From Byssochlamys sp. IMV 00236 (lineage: Eukaryota; Ascomycota; Eurotiomycetes; Eurotiales; Thermoascaceae): a stretch of DNA of 21,230 nucleotides. Position numbers and translations under genes: made by a program. Where the stretch lies: the NCBI GenBank assembly GCA_001931875.2, contig MSJH02000343.1, positions 1 to 21,230 on the forward strand, in the 5' to 3' direction. Below, piece after piece: positions 10,615-21,207 of this stretch. Position 1 is the first letter of the stretch. Each line of letters opens with the position of its first letter. The notes below the pieces were generated by a model that did no database searches, was not told where the DNA came from, and worked only from the letters and a program-made list of their open reading frames with translations.

Positions 10615-11573
10615 TTATACTCGAGTTATTATAATGATTATCTCATCAAGCACGTCAGTGGCTATCACTTCGAACTTTTTGTACGTAAAACGTAACTCAT
10701 ACCATGACCCTCCACGTTCGTTTGCGAGTTTTTCCATTTTTACGGTGAATTCATGAGGGCATTCATCTAGCTTAGAAGTAGTTGCAACATCGTCGACGTC
10801 TTTGTCTTTATAATAGGCTTCAATCTGCGTAATAAAGATCCAGTCATTATTTTAATTTATAACCACAGCATGTATAAACAAATCTTTCAGTGTATGATAG
10901 GGATGTCAACAGATCCGTTGACAAGAGGTTCCCAATCAACCACAGCTTTAAAATCGGATGAATCGAGTTCTGGAAATTTTTCAAATAGTATTGTAGACAA
11001 GAAACTTGACGGAAATTTTATAGCATATTCGATTCTACTTCTGTATAAGGCAAGTGCAGCAATGTATTGTTCAATAGAACTGACCATTCGAAGTCTTTTA
11101 GTGTATTCATGACTATTTGACTCATCAGCAAACCATTTTTTGCCTCTATTTCCAGTGCAAAGTGAGTTACGTACACAGAGATTCCTCTGTGGAAAAAATT
11201 AAGAGTTACTTTGATAAGTTCTGGCTGGTCTTCAGTGACATAGATAGTTTTTAAAGTATCTGAAAGATGGTTGACGACGGAAATCGCAAACTGAAGGTCA
11301 TTTGAAAAGGATATGCACGAAATATCAATCGTTTTTAGATTGACTAACTTTTCATGAAACTGTAAATCAATTCTTCCTTTGATTATAGACATATTTGTGA
11401 TGATTTTGTATAGGAAATCATTTTTGTGTAAAATTGAAATCGACCTGAAGTAAGTCCGGCATAAGATGGTTGTAGAAAAACGTATATAGTACTTTGTTTG
11501 CTGTCGCCAATGTAGATAACATGGTGTTGTTGACAAATGAATTAGAATCATAGTCAACCACAAGTAAATTCAT
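10615..11573 (-). pseudogene. Decayed leucine-rich, F-box-like protein gene
   Basis: Coding-like sequence on the minus strand is split over three frames. It begins MNLLVVDYDSNSF (ATG at 11573) and hits TGA after FNFTQK. It resumes in a second frame as NDFLYKIITNMSIIKGRIDL, running through Leu-rich text such as LVNLKTIDISCISF, and shifts again to a third frame reading RLRMVSSIEQYIAALAL. The two shifts fall at A-runs on the sense strand (plus-strand T-runs 11421-11425 and 11096-11099). A tail at 10824-10615 after a possible TTACGCAG acceptor reads YKDKDVDDVATTSK and ends at TAA. Similar open text continues upstream to about 11660 in other frames. The alternating Leu pattern resembles the expanded F-box/LRR families of Mucorales, but I see no F-box itself. 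Homopolymer sequencing error is an alternative to true decay. Confidence 0.5.
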
Positions 11574-12004
11574 CAAGCATGTAGATACAGTTTATGTAAT
11601 AGACTTTCAAATCATTGACTATAAATCTCCTTATTCTAAATGCTTTTTTAATGGAAATTTTATATTTTCGAATAAAAGAGTCTTAGAAGTATTGATCTGC
11701 CTTTTTAATAATATAAAGCATTAATTAAGTGTGTGAAGTACACTTTTAATAAAACGGGTAAATTTTGCAAGCTACAAGTGCTCTAACTGAAGCATACAAC
11801 TTTTTTATTCCAAATAGACAACTCGATGGCAAAGGCTGTCATAACTACTCTGACATTTATAATTAATTTTACTTCTTCGTAACCCTATAAAATTATATGG
11901 TAATAGACTGTGATGCATAGTACAGTTAGAATATTGAAAGCGTTGTTAATAGCTTAAAGATACTCTAGTTGGCAATATCGAAAAAACCTTAGCCTAATGC
12001 AGCT
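11574..12004. other. AT-rich gene-poor stretch upstream of the pseudogene
   Basis: I see no intact gene. The first roughly 90 bp contain short open stretches that may be the broken 5' part of the neighbouring pseudogene. The rest has frequent stops in all frames and no recognisable RNA gene or repeat. Confidence 0.5.
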
Positions 12005-12163
12005 TTAAAAATATGCCTTTTCCCCGAAGAAGGAGGGTGACGAAAATTGGAGCAAAAGCTCATTTTGACAGTGACCTTCAATCTCAAAGATGTATTTCTT
12101 TTTATCAGCGATCAGGAAAGTGACGTTTAATGGCTCTCTTAAAAAGAGGCACATCAAAAGCAT
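12005..12163 (-). other. Orphan 52-codon open frame, possible gene remnant
   Basis: The minus frame from the ATG at 12163 to the TAA at 12007-12005 encodes 52 residues beginning MLLMCLFLREPLNVTF. It contains KKKYIFEIEGHCQNELLLQF, an alternating hydrophobic/charged text that looks coding. I do not recognise the family. It could be the last exon of another lost paralogue of the leucine-rich pseudogene just downstream on the same strand, or a chance frame. A plus-strand frame of 37 codons (from ATG 12014) overlaps it. Confidence 0.25.
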
Positions 12164-12295
12164 ACCGTATGACTCTCAATCACACAATGTTATCCATGAT
12201 TTATATAAAGTACTTGTAAAAGATGCAAGCTGTTCTTAAGTCAAAGCTGTCGAAGACAGAATGAAAGAATTTAAGGTGTTTTTATTTGTGGTCTT
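12164..12295. other. Short spacer 3' of SMP3
   Basis: This 132-bp spacer holds the expected 3' end of SMP3. Nothing else is seen in it. Confidence 0.4.
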
Positions 12296-14441
12296 TTATG
12301 ATGTATCATCTTTGTCTGACAACATAAGGAAAACGTTTAGATTCATCTGTGTCTCCGCAGAATTCGTTTCTTGCGCTCTACTGATCATCTTGTCCATATC
12401 ATCAAAGCCAACATGGGGACTAAATGTCGCTAGTAACATGTATCTATGATGAGGTATAATGGGTAAGGTGATAAAGCTTGGTGTAATGAATAAGGTCCTA
12501 AGCAGATGGTTAGCTATCAATTTACACCTGATGTTCACACACATATACCTCTCATATGCATTTTTCGTACTCGTTTTAGCAAAATCGATTGCACCCATTT
12601 TACGTCTTCGTAGAATTACACCGGAACTCTGTTCGAGTTCTTTTACCAGGTCATCATGGCGACTAGAGAAATCTAATACACGAATATGATGGTTTCCTTC
12701 GACTACATGTAAGCTAATGTTAATATAAAACATATGCAGTATTTCGCTATTTAATCACCTAGCGGTGCAGCTAATAAATGCTGTGGTGGCATATATGTCT
12801 TGTAAAACACCAGTTTTGTAGTAATATTATAGTAATTAGCTACATCTATAAACTTTGAATTAGAGTGACACATCTTGATGTATTATCAGAGCTATTACCA
12901 GTAGATCCATCCATGCTACAGGACAGTCCACCATTTGTGAGTACATAGCAGTTATGTATGCCTTTTGTTTGATAATGAAGAAAACGCATTGCAGGAACAA
13001 TTCCACCCTGATGGATGACACCAAACACATAGGTTGTTATAATGTTGAATAAGAACCAGCTTAACCAGAATGAAAGGGCTAGATTGGGTCGTCTCCAAGT
13101 ATAGATCAGCACTAAAGGCACAAGTAATGGACATAGAAATCTAGCTTCTTGATGGGGTATGATCGAAAGTCCTACTAAGCTAGTGAAAACAATGCCCATA
13201 AGAATATATAGAAAGTGCTTGCTTGTGTCTGCAGTCGTCTTTTTAAGGACAGATGGTATCTCCAGAAGGCCCTGGATAGCTAAAGGTCCAAAGAGCAAAG
13301 GGAGATTGATAGCAAGATGAGTATATCTCGGGTGAATACCATGCAGTTGAAGGTTGTCAGCATTCATGTTATATAGTAAATTATTAACAGGCGTGATAAC
13401 GAGGCTTCCCTCTGCCTTAAAGCTTGCAAGGACGATTGGATTCAACAGTGTTGATATGAACTGGTTTACATCTCTAAACGGCTTGCCATTTGAGGTTAAG
13501 AACAACGTGCCATAGTATACCGAGTCAGCCGTAATACAAAAGACTGTTAAACTGAAGAAGCCCAAAGCCAATGAAACTAAATGATGAATATTGCGACTAT
13601 AAAATCGTCAAGTTCCTCTTCTGCTAAACTTTATATGAATAATATAATACCTTTTATATGCATGAACTATAAATGCAATGCCAATAGGAAGAGCGAATAA
13701 CGGAAAAGTGATTCGAGTAAAGACTCCAAGACTAAATAAGGCGCCTAAAGCAAAGGATAGTTTGCTGGATGAGGACTTTGTATAGTCAACAACTGTAGAC
13801 AAACACAGACATAACAAGACACTTTCAAACGAGTTTGAAAATGTGTGAGTGTAATAAGCCAAGGTGACTTGACTTGTTGCCACCAACAGCATCGGAATCA
13901 ATGGCTTGGATGCCCCTGTTTGCTTACACAGTCTATAGACGCATAAATCTTTTTATGTAAACCGTTAATTCTCTCTTTTTTTTTTTTTTTTCTTTTTTTT
14001 TCTTTCGCTTACCAATGAAGAGAGACCATACGAATGCCCCAAGACGTTCGGTTATATACAGCTGGGTAGCAGAGGGCACTTTTTTCTTTAGTTTAGTTTA
14101 CTGTTTTCCCTCTTTATGGGTTTAATATATTCTTACATTGTCCTTCAGGCAAGATGTTCTTTAGGATCCAAAAGGGAATTCCAGTAGTAAGAAAGCTACA
14201 CTATGTTAGTGGTTCAATCTAAATTATACAAGCAATGTCTTTACGGAGCAACTATAGAACGAGCAGCATTCTGTGGCTGATATTCCCAAGGCGTGAAAGC
14301 CTGAATTCCAAATATGAGTGAGGACGTAATTTCGGGATTCTGAAAGAATTCATCAGGATGTATATAACCAGAAAGGCTCGCAATGAACCAACGCAGCCAT
14401 ACTAAGCCTGACGCTAACACAACAGTGGATTTCTTTATCAT
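12296..14441 (-). CDS. SMP3: SMP3/PIG-Z-type GPI alpha-1,2-mannosyltransferase (GT22)
   Basis: Eight exons on the minus strand (14441-14245, 14195-14137, 14078-14013, 13948-13651, 13596-12899, 12845-12759, 12702-12549, 12497-12296) give 586 residues. It is a multi-pass ER membrane enzyme. The known family reaction adds the fourth, side-branch mannose to the GPI core from dolichol-phosphate-mannose. Seen in sequence: luminal-loop motif GYIHPDEFFQ (H28-P-D-E), PWEYQPQNAARSIVAPFLTT, HGIHPRYTHLAINLP, IPHQEARFL (about 355-361), FGVIHQGGIVPAMRF and the C-terminal KLVFYKTYMPPQHLL. The first intron must be removed to join ARSIVAP to FLTTGIPFWILK. The exon 5/6 join (MDGST/DVANYY) uses a 53-nt intron; reading through gives an early stop. 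Intron 3 (14012-13949) is strikingly A-rich before its acceptor. The ATG at 14441 is the first in frame. Confidence 0.92.
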
Positions 14442-14926
14442 ATTTGACGCAGGAAATAGTAATGAAAAAAGAAGCAAAACGCGTGCGCTATTTCAACTTT
14501 TTCACAGTTCTCTATCTCTCTCTCTCTTACACTCAGACAGCACATTTACAAAAGGAAGGTCTTTTGTGCATGATTGAGCTGCCCTTGTTTTATATAATTA
14601 AAGATGCCATAATCATTTTCTTATTAAACTCTGCCTTACTTTTGTGAATCTAAACCATAAGCAATTATCACAACAACTACATCAAGAATTATATTAGCTT
14701 GGAGGACTGCACAATTGTCTCGTACACAAGTTCACTTGTGACCTAAATTGGTACAAATGCACTTTGTAAAGTGTACAAATTGTCGCTTTCTTACCTAAAG
14801 TTCATTTTATTATGTACCTTGATAAAATGCATGAATGACGGATAAATAAATCCCGGTGACTTTTTGCTTTTTCTCATTGGCTGTCGTCAGGCAGATATTT
14901 CTTTCCTTCCTTTTTTTTCTTCACAA
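14442..14926. other. Divergent intergenic region SMP3 / transporter
   Basis: This 485-bp stretch lies between two start codons facing away from each other and should hold both promoters. It includes a CT-repeat tract near 14512-14528, the hyphenated palindrome described separately, and a T/C-rich leader just before the transporter ATG. Open frames of up to about 67 codons here have no coding character. Confidence 0.5.
14711..14783. repeat. Hyphenated palindrome with nested inverted repeats, upstream of the transporter
   Basis: Outer arms ACAATTGT (14711-14718) and ACAAATTGT (14775-14783) are followed inward by GTACAC and GTGTAC. Two inner dyads are nested: ACAAGT-TC-ACTTGT (14726-14739) and CACTTT-GT-AAAGTG (14760-14773). 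The structure lies about 145 bp before the transporter ATG. It could be a paired operator-like site, a cruciform or a small MITE remnant. Confidence 0.5.
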
Positions 14927-16670
14927 ATGTTGAATAACCATGTGGAAAGACAACATTATGAAAGGATTCCTTCAACCGACAATGTACCTGTTGAAACTGA
15001 ACAGTCAGAAAAAATAACTCCATTTGTATATTCTCTTGTATCATGTGTCTGTTTAGGCGGATTTTTATTTGGTTATGATACTGGAGGTAAAGAAGAAGAA
15101 AAAAAAAAATACTGTCTTTTGTATGTATAATAACCTTCATTTTTAGTTATATCTGGAGCACTAAGTCCAATCGAAAGAGATTTTATAATGACAACGCGTC
15201 AAAAGGAATATATAGTTGGCGGAACAACATTGGGTGCTATATTTGGTGGACTCATAGCTGGATCTGTAAGATAGACCGATTTTATAGAAAGAGAGTGTGT
15301 GTACTCACACAAATACTTGATGTGCAGTTATCCGATAGATTTGGAAGAAAGGTATCTCTATTGAACTTTTTAAAACAATGAATAACCAATAGATAGCCTC
15401 TCGTTCTGTGTGCATCCATCATCTTTGTTATTGGCTCAGGGATACTTGCTCTCGCTCAGTCATATAGCATGTTATTGTTGGGTAGACTTATAGTTGGAGT
15501 AGGAGTGGGAACAGCCTCGATGATTATACCAGTTTATATCAGTAAAGCAACTTGGATATAAATCACATAAAAGCTAATCTCTTTTTCTGCAGGTGAAGTT
15601 GCACCCAAGGACTTTAGAGGAAGACTGGCCACTTTAAACACACTAATTGTTACATTTGGTCAAGTAGTAGCTTATATAGTCAACATGGTCTTTGCCCAAA
15701 CTGAGGATGGTTGGAGATATATGTTTGGAATTGGTGCACTTCCTGCTGCCATTCAGCTCGTCATTATGCCATTTATGCCAGAGAGTCCTCGTCGAATGGT
15801 GCTTACAAATGATATTATGGCAGCTAAACAGACATTACAAAAGATCTATGGTCAGCATGTATCAGAGGCATTTATCAATCGAGAGATTGAGGCTATTCAG
15901 GAAGACATGCAGAATTCCAGTTTAGGAACTTATCAAGATTTTAAAAGACCTGAAAACCTAAAGCCTTTAATGATCGCATGCTTATTACAAGCTGCTCAAC
16001 AGCTGAGCGGGTTCAACACTGTGATGTATTATGCAGCTACTATTCTTGCTATGGCTAACTTTAATGACCCTACAGCTGTGGCACTTGTAGTAGCTACTGC
16101 AAACATGGTGTTCACAATGATTGCAGTAAATATTATCGATAAAGCGGGCCGAAGGCGAATCTTGATCCTATCCATGCTTTCTATGATTTTAAGTTTAATT
16201 GTCTTGGGAGGATCATTTGCCGTGCAGCAAGAGACTTTTTCGTTTTTAAATGTTGACTGTGTAGATACTCATAATCAGTCATGCTCTGATCGATCCACCA
16301 TCATGATCATATTACTTTTATCATTAACATCCTATGTAGCCAGTTACGCGTTAGGCTTAGGGTACATCCCTTGGATCATACAAGGGGAACTTTTCACTCT
16401 TCAACTTCGAGGAAAAGCAAACGGTATTGCAACTACCACCAATTGGGTTCTCAATTTGATAGTAGCTTCTACTTTTTTGACAATGACAAAGTTGATATCT
16501 ATATCAGGCACATTCTGGCTGTACGCTGTCATCTCAAGCATCCTATGGCTCTTTATAGTAAAACTCGTACCAGAGGTAAGCTCTACATTACCTTCCCTTC
16601 TTTTATTGATATACTGTGATAGACATCAAACAAACGTTTAGAAGAGATAAGTGCCATGTTTATTCATTAA
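14927..16670 (+). CDS. MFS sugar/myo-inositol transporter
   Basis: Six exons (14927-15086, 15147-15265, 15328-15351, 15397-15541, 15593-16575, 16623-16670) give 492 residues. Major-facilitator sugar-porter signatures are complete: GGFLFGYDTGVISGALSP in helix 1, LSDRFGRKPL, GRLIVGVGVGT, PVYISEVAPKDFRGRL, PESPRRM, the mid-protein DKAGRRRIL, and a C-terminal PETSNKRLEE that corresponds to PETKG. QQLSGFNTVMYY fits the inositol/polyol branch better than hexose carriers, so inositol uptake at the plasma membrane is my best guess, not proven. Exon 3 is only 24 nt and encodes LSDRFGRK. The acceptor at 15396 rather than 15392 is required for the GRKPL join. A short acidic N-terminus (about 30 residues) precedes helix 1. 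Confidence 0.92.
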
Positions 16671-16745
16671 ATAAAATGTTGCACAAATTAAGCAAGCTCA
16701 TATCACCCCATTTTCCCTGTTTCTTTCTCTTGCTTTTCTTCTATA

Positions 16746-17613
16746 ATGATCAAAGGTGTGACGCACAAACAGTTTTTGCTTTTCTTTTAATAATATCCCC
16801 TCTTTGATAGTTTTGATTTTAGGCGCGGGATACGGAACTCGTTTACAAAAAGACTTGGCAGTCAATCCAGATTACAACCATTTGTTGGGGATTCCTAAAG
16901 CCTTACTTCCTCTTGGTCAGAAAGATGCACTCATCACTTACTGGGTTGAACTTTTTCAAAAGCATGGAATTTCGTCTAGTTCGATCTACATTGTAACCAA
17001 TGCACAATGCTATGACGCCTTCATTACCTGGGCTAAATATCATGATATACCTCTGGACCATGTTGTGAGTGATGGCACCTCCTCAAACGAGACACGTCTC
17101 GGAGCAGTTCCAGATATCTTGTTTGGCATAAACCACTTTGGCTTGGATCAATCAGATGTCTTGGTTGTGGGTGGCGATACCTTGTTCTTGCATGATTTTA
17201 ACTTGGACAAGTTCTTTAACAGATACAAACAAATGAACTCAAACTATGATGCATGTTTGGTGACGACCTATCGTGTGACAGAGGAACAAGTCCATAAATT
17301 TGGTATTGTCGAAACAGACAGTCAAGGCATCATCACTAGTTTTCTCGAAAAGCCTAGTCCTCTTGCTACACAATCACGTAAAGCCTGTCCTTGCTTTTAC
17401 TTGATCAACAGCAAGGCCATACCTTTGATTCAAGAATTTGTGGACAATTGTAAAGCATCCAATGCACCTAAGGAAGAATACGATGCAACGGGTAAATGCT
17501 TGGCTTATTTATACCCTCGGTTCAAGCTAGGAACTTTTCCAATATCAGGGCGTATTGACGTGGGCGGTTTGTCATCCTATATTAAAGCCAACGCATACTT
17601 TCAATCCCAATAA
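16746..17613 (+). CDS. NTP_transferase-family nucleotidyltransferase
   Basis: Exon 1 is just 10 nt (16746-16755, MIK plus one base). A 55-nt intron follows, and exon 2 (16811-17613) completes 270 residues. The splice restores MIKVLILGAGYGTRL, the standard Rossmann start of nucleotide-sugar pyrophosphorylases; exon 2 alone has no ATG at its front. Further motifs are IPKALLPLG with the substrate-phosphate Lys (about K33), VVGGDTLF (metal-binding Asp about 126), KFGIVETDSQGI, FLEKPSP and a late GRIDVGG (Asp about 253) matching the second metal ligand. The general reaction is NTP plus a sugar- or alcohol-1-phosphate giving an NDP product and pyrophosphate. The substrate cannot be read from the sequence. 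The protein is a minimal single-domain type with no hexapeptide repeats. It starts 75 bp after the transporter stop on the same strand. Confidence 0.85.
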
Positions 17614-17684
17614 AGCTAGCTGTGTATAAATATAAAAACAAGAATAGACCGCTGTACATTCTCATGAACTCCTTTTATTGTTCA

Positions 17685-20103
17685 TTAATCGCTAAATGCA
17701 TCCGTATTTGAGTATTCTGCCGCACCCCACACTTGGTATAATCTCTCACTAAGCTGTGGTCCCCATTTACGTCGATTGATCTGTGTTTGAGTGGCCTCAT
17801 AAGCAAGGTTTTTAGCATCATGTTCGTCCTTGTTTTGAAACGCGCTTAATAATGAATAAGGTGTCGGATAAACTCGCATAAGTGCCAACGCTTTTTCAGC
17901 ATTAACACCTCTTATACACGTCAGCATCCTCAGATAGATTTCATGCAAGCTTGTACTGCCGTTTTTAGAATTGATTTGATTATAGACTGGATAAGAGATC
18001 AAGTATGCAGTTTTGCTGTTTCCGACCTTATCCTTGTACGCCCTTTTTAAATCAATATAGTTTTGACTTGTTACTATATGTCCTGGTATGGGGTATAATG
18101 TTGTTCCTTTGTATATTCGCTCAATAAGTCTCGTCAATGATACCAAGTAATCAATCGTCTCGTCAATAGTATTTGTTCTCTTCAAGAAAAAGCCGTCTAC
18201 AACCTGAATGGAGGACATGATTGTCTGAATGGTTTGAAGTCCAAAGTTAACAGCATATTCTCGGTTATATTCTTCGACGATGTATATTACTTGCTGAGCA
18301 CCAGATCTTTTAAGTCTTGTCTTTTGTTCTTTATATCTTCCATCTTTCAAGCTATGTACCAAGTCATCCAGGCGCTTTCTTTCTACTATGTAATCTAGGA
18401 ATAACTCATCCGATGGGTCTGTACTGCCCCTTTTACGTGCGATCCATATGAAGTCACCAAGGTCTAAAGAGCGAGTGCAGATACTGATTCCCTTTTCGGT
18501 TAGCTTTTCTTGAAAGTAGCTTCGATTGTATTTCATTTGAACTTCACGGTTGTCCAATACTAGGATAATGTCATATTCCTCAGGAAGTATAGGTTCTGTA
18601 TACTCTGTCTGTACATGCTGTCTGATCTCAGCTTGTATGTCCTTTTTTCTTTGCTGTTGCGATGATGTTGTTTGCTGTGAATAAACTTGGGATTCATATG
18701 TCTGTTGAGAGAAAGACAAAGTATTGAGCCAGTTTACTGGTTCGTCATTGTCTGCTTCAAGCTCATTTTCATCAACAGACGTGGGCAACCCAACACATTC
18801 ACTCTCTGTATACAGTTCTGGTAGAAATCCAATACAGGTACCTGCAACTTCCTCATCCTCTGTCACCTTGACAAGTCGTTCGGCTTGTGGGTGATGCCTT
18901 TGCCTTGAATAAAAGCGAATTTTATATACAAGGCAAGAGTTGAGTTCATCAATGTCCACGGCTGCTGATGACGCGTGCTTGACTGGTGTATTAGAAACGT
19001 CGAGATAAGTAAAGTAGAATATGTCGTCTATATTATTTGGGTGTACTTTTGATTTAACAGAGTCTTGGTTATCTTTTAATATATCATCGCATAGTTCAAT
19101 TTCTGAGTCGTCATCAATACTCATGATGGAATGAGATCTTGTCAAACTGGACGATCCTGTGCTTATGTCCAATGCCGTATTACTATAATTTCTGCTCTTG
19201 CTTGGCTTTTTCAAGACGTCCTTTTGCTCATTCAATGTGTTAGCATCACCTGTGTTATCCAAGCTGCCAGTGTTTGATAAAGTTGTGGTATCTCTTGTAA
19301 CCGTTCGTCCATTAAGTGATATCGAATGATGTTTAGAAGGATCCAAAGTGTATAAGCTCAAGTCTGGCTCATCTGATATCTCATAACCCGATTCTAGCAA
19401 TCTATCCAATATGGCAGCCGTGCTCGCTTTCTGTTTCTTCCTCGGTTGCTTTCTTGATCCAGCATCATTTCTGTTCAATGCATGTTCCTCTTCTCTAACT
19501 GTCTGGGAACCATCATTATGACCTTCACCATTAACATCCCTCAATCTTTCAGCCATGGCAATTCCTGTTTCTGTCAGCATATATTTTGGTGGTCGGCCAT
19601 TTTTATAAACATAGCCTTTATCAATCAACGTCTTGACTCCGCTGAAGGCTGTATATGATTTTCCTGGATCAGCAAGTGTCATTGAGTTATCACAATACTT
19701 TTGTCCATATGAGCATATTTGTTCCTTTGTTGCGCTGGTTTGTCCATTTTGTTGAAAATCAAGTAAACATAATAGAATGGCATAAGATCCGGACCTGAAA
19801 GCAGGTACATATGTTTTTGGCGCTCTGGATCTTGATGACTGACTGCTGCTCTGCTCTGTATCATCATCTTGTTCGCCTCTTTTTCGTTTACCTTTATTTA
19901 AAAGGAATGAGTTCACTTTATGCTTTTATATATATTAAATCAATCAACCTTTTACAGGTAAAGGTATTGGCAGATCGTTATTTTGACAGTACTCAATCAT
20001 TTTTTCTGTTAAACGCTTGGCCATAATTTGACCAATGCCTTCTAATTTCTGTGCTTGTGATGGATGTTCAAAGGTTTTGGGACAACGACACAGTGCATCA
20101 TAA

Positions 20104-20138
<35 letters not shown>

Positions 20139-20285
20139 TTATAAAACCATAAGTCTTTGAACAAGGTAATAATATTGTTGTACCTTTTTATATGTGTAGT
20201 AAGATTTCATTTGCATACGCTTTGCTTCATCCATCCATTCTTTTACCCAATCTCGTAAAAGAGGATTACCGCATTGCTGACTCAT
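17685..20285 (-). CDS. MUS81: MUS81 structure-specific endonuclease subunit
   Basis: Three exons on the minus strand (20285-20184, 20105-19949, 19891-17685) give 821 residues. The N-terminal helix-hairpin-helix (CGNPLLRDWVKEWMDEAK through KLEGIGQIMAKRL) is carried by exons 1-2. A winged-helix follows (AFRSGSYAILLCLL to PPKYMLTETGIA). A long low-complexity linker leads to the XPF-type nuclease with VLDNRE (Asp about 533), LDLGDFIWIA and the catalytic VERKRLDDL (about 589-597). A C-terminal HhH follows (IRGVNAEKALALM). With EME1/MMS4 the family cleaves 3' flaps, replication forks and Holliday junctions. Intron 2 is my choice among options: donor GTTGAT (19948) to acceptor 19892 gives PLPVKGKRKRGE. 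A GTAAAA donor at 19955 would need a 33-nt intron. Intron 1 contains a 31-T run (plus strand) next to its acceptor. Confidence 0.93.
20107..20137. repeat. 31-nt homopolymer T run in MUS81 intron 1
   Basis: An uninterrupted T run on the plus strand is poly-A on the MUS81 sense strand and directly abuts the 3' splice site AG. Its length is likely variable between strains and error-prone in sequencing. Confidence 0.85.
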
Positions 20286-20424
20286 TTAATTAATAACAAC
20301 AATAATAAAAAAAGGTTAGATCTTGTTTATTAAGAGCATTCATGCTACTCAAATGAATACAGGACTGCTTTCTGATAGATGAAGAGAGAATATGCAAAGT
20401 AACCAAAGATCATACTCTATTTGT

Positions 20425-21207
20425 TTATTTCCATAATTCTAATCTTTCTTTATATAATTCTTCTGCCCAAGCCTTTACGGCAGGATGCTGAAACTTGTCT
20501 CTTGTTGAATCAAAGAATCCTTGAAGGTTTTTCTTTTCGGCTAAAGAATATATTATTATCATGTTCATTTATGTGTGTATTATATCGTGTTTTACATCTT
20601 TCGTATTCTAAAGCTTGTACAATCATTTCAAACTTGTCAAGATCTTTAACAAACAATGCTTCTGGAGTCTTGGCTTCTTCATATTCGTGCCATAGACTAG
20701 CCATTTCATTCACCATGTCTGTATCATCTAGCATCTCTTTAAATCCATCTATTGCGGTCTATTTTTAATATTATTAACATGAAAAAATGATTCATATCTC
20801 TTTACCTTTTCCAATCTAAACTTTTCTTCTTTGCTCACACCTGCATGTGGTGTAATGTCACCCTATATAAAGATGATGAGCCTCAAGCGAGTACATCTAA
20901 TTCGCGTCTCCCTCCTTACAACAACTGCTTCGGCAAGATCATGAACAATGGCCATTTTGATGCATTTGTCACGATTGATAGAGGGATCATTAACAAGCAT
21001 GGCCATGATTGACATGCGATGCATATGATCTGCAATTGATTCTGCTTGTTTAATTCCATTATCTAACCAACCTGTTCTCTTGGTTTTCTGTTCAATAGCG
21101 AGTTAAAAAAAATATGAAGAATGGATTTGTTGCTTTTTTTGTTTTACTTTCAAGTTTTCAATTATATGTAAAAAACGAATAACATTTGTTGGATTAGATT
21201 GTGCCAT
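20425..21207 (-). CDS. HD-domain 5'-deoxynucleotidase (HDDC2/YfbR family)
   Basis: Five exons on the minus strand (21207-21148, 21087-20920, 20862-20806, 20758-20596, 20540-20425) give 187 residues, normal for HDDC2-type proteins. Metal ligands of the HD fold are visible: [11 protein letters not shown] (H41), [15 protein letters not shown] (H69-D70) and [10 protein letters not shown] (D136). The C-terminal [16 protein letters not shown] segment is also typical of the eukaryotic subgroup. The expected reaction, from characterised relatives, is metal-dependent removal of the 5'-phosphate of deoxynucleoside monophosphates. The start at 21207 is the first ATG and gives the usual short helix [20 protein letters not shown]. 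Introns are 60, 57, 47 and 55 nt. The gene lies 139 bp upstream of MUS81 on the same strand. Confidence 0.93.

Noticed and set aside
12846..12898. A 25-nt intron or frameshift at the end of SMP3 exon 5
   Set aside because: The 25-nt choice breaks phase. A normal 53-nt GTAATA...TTTATAG intron joins MDGST to DVANYYNITTKLVFYKTYMPP in frame.
14383..14647. Plus-strand frames over the SMP3 start and the CT-repeat tract
   Set aside because: Composition follows the simple repeat and antisense SMP3 sequence; no domain or splice logic supports them.
14874..15140. Minus-strand 88-codon frame opposite transporter exon 1
   Set aside because: It is antisense to well-supported sugar-porter coding sequence and spans its intron.
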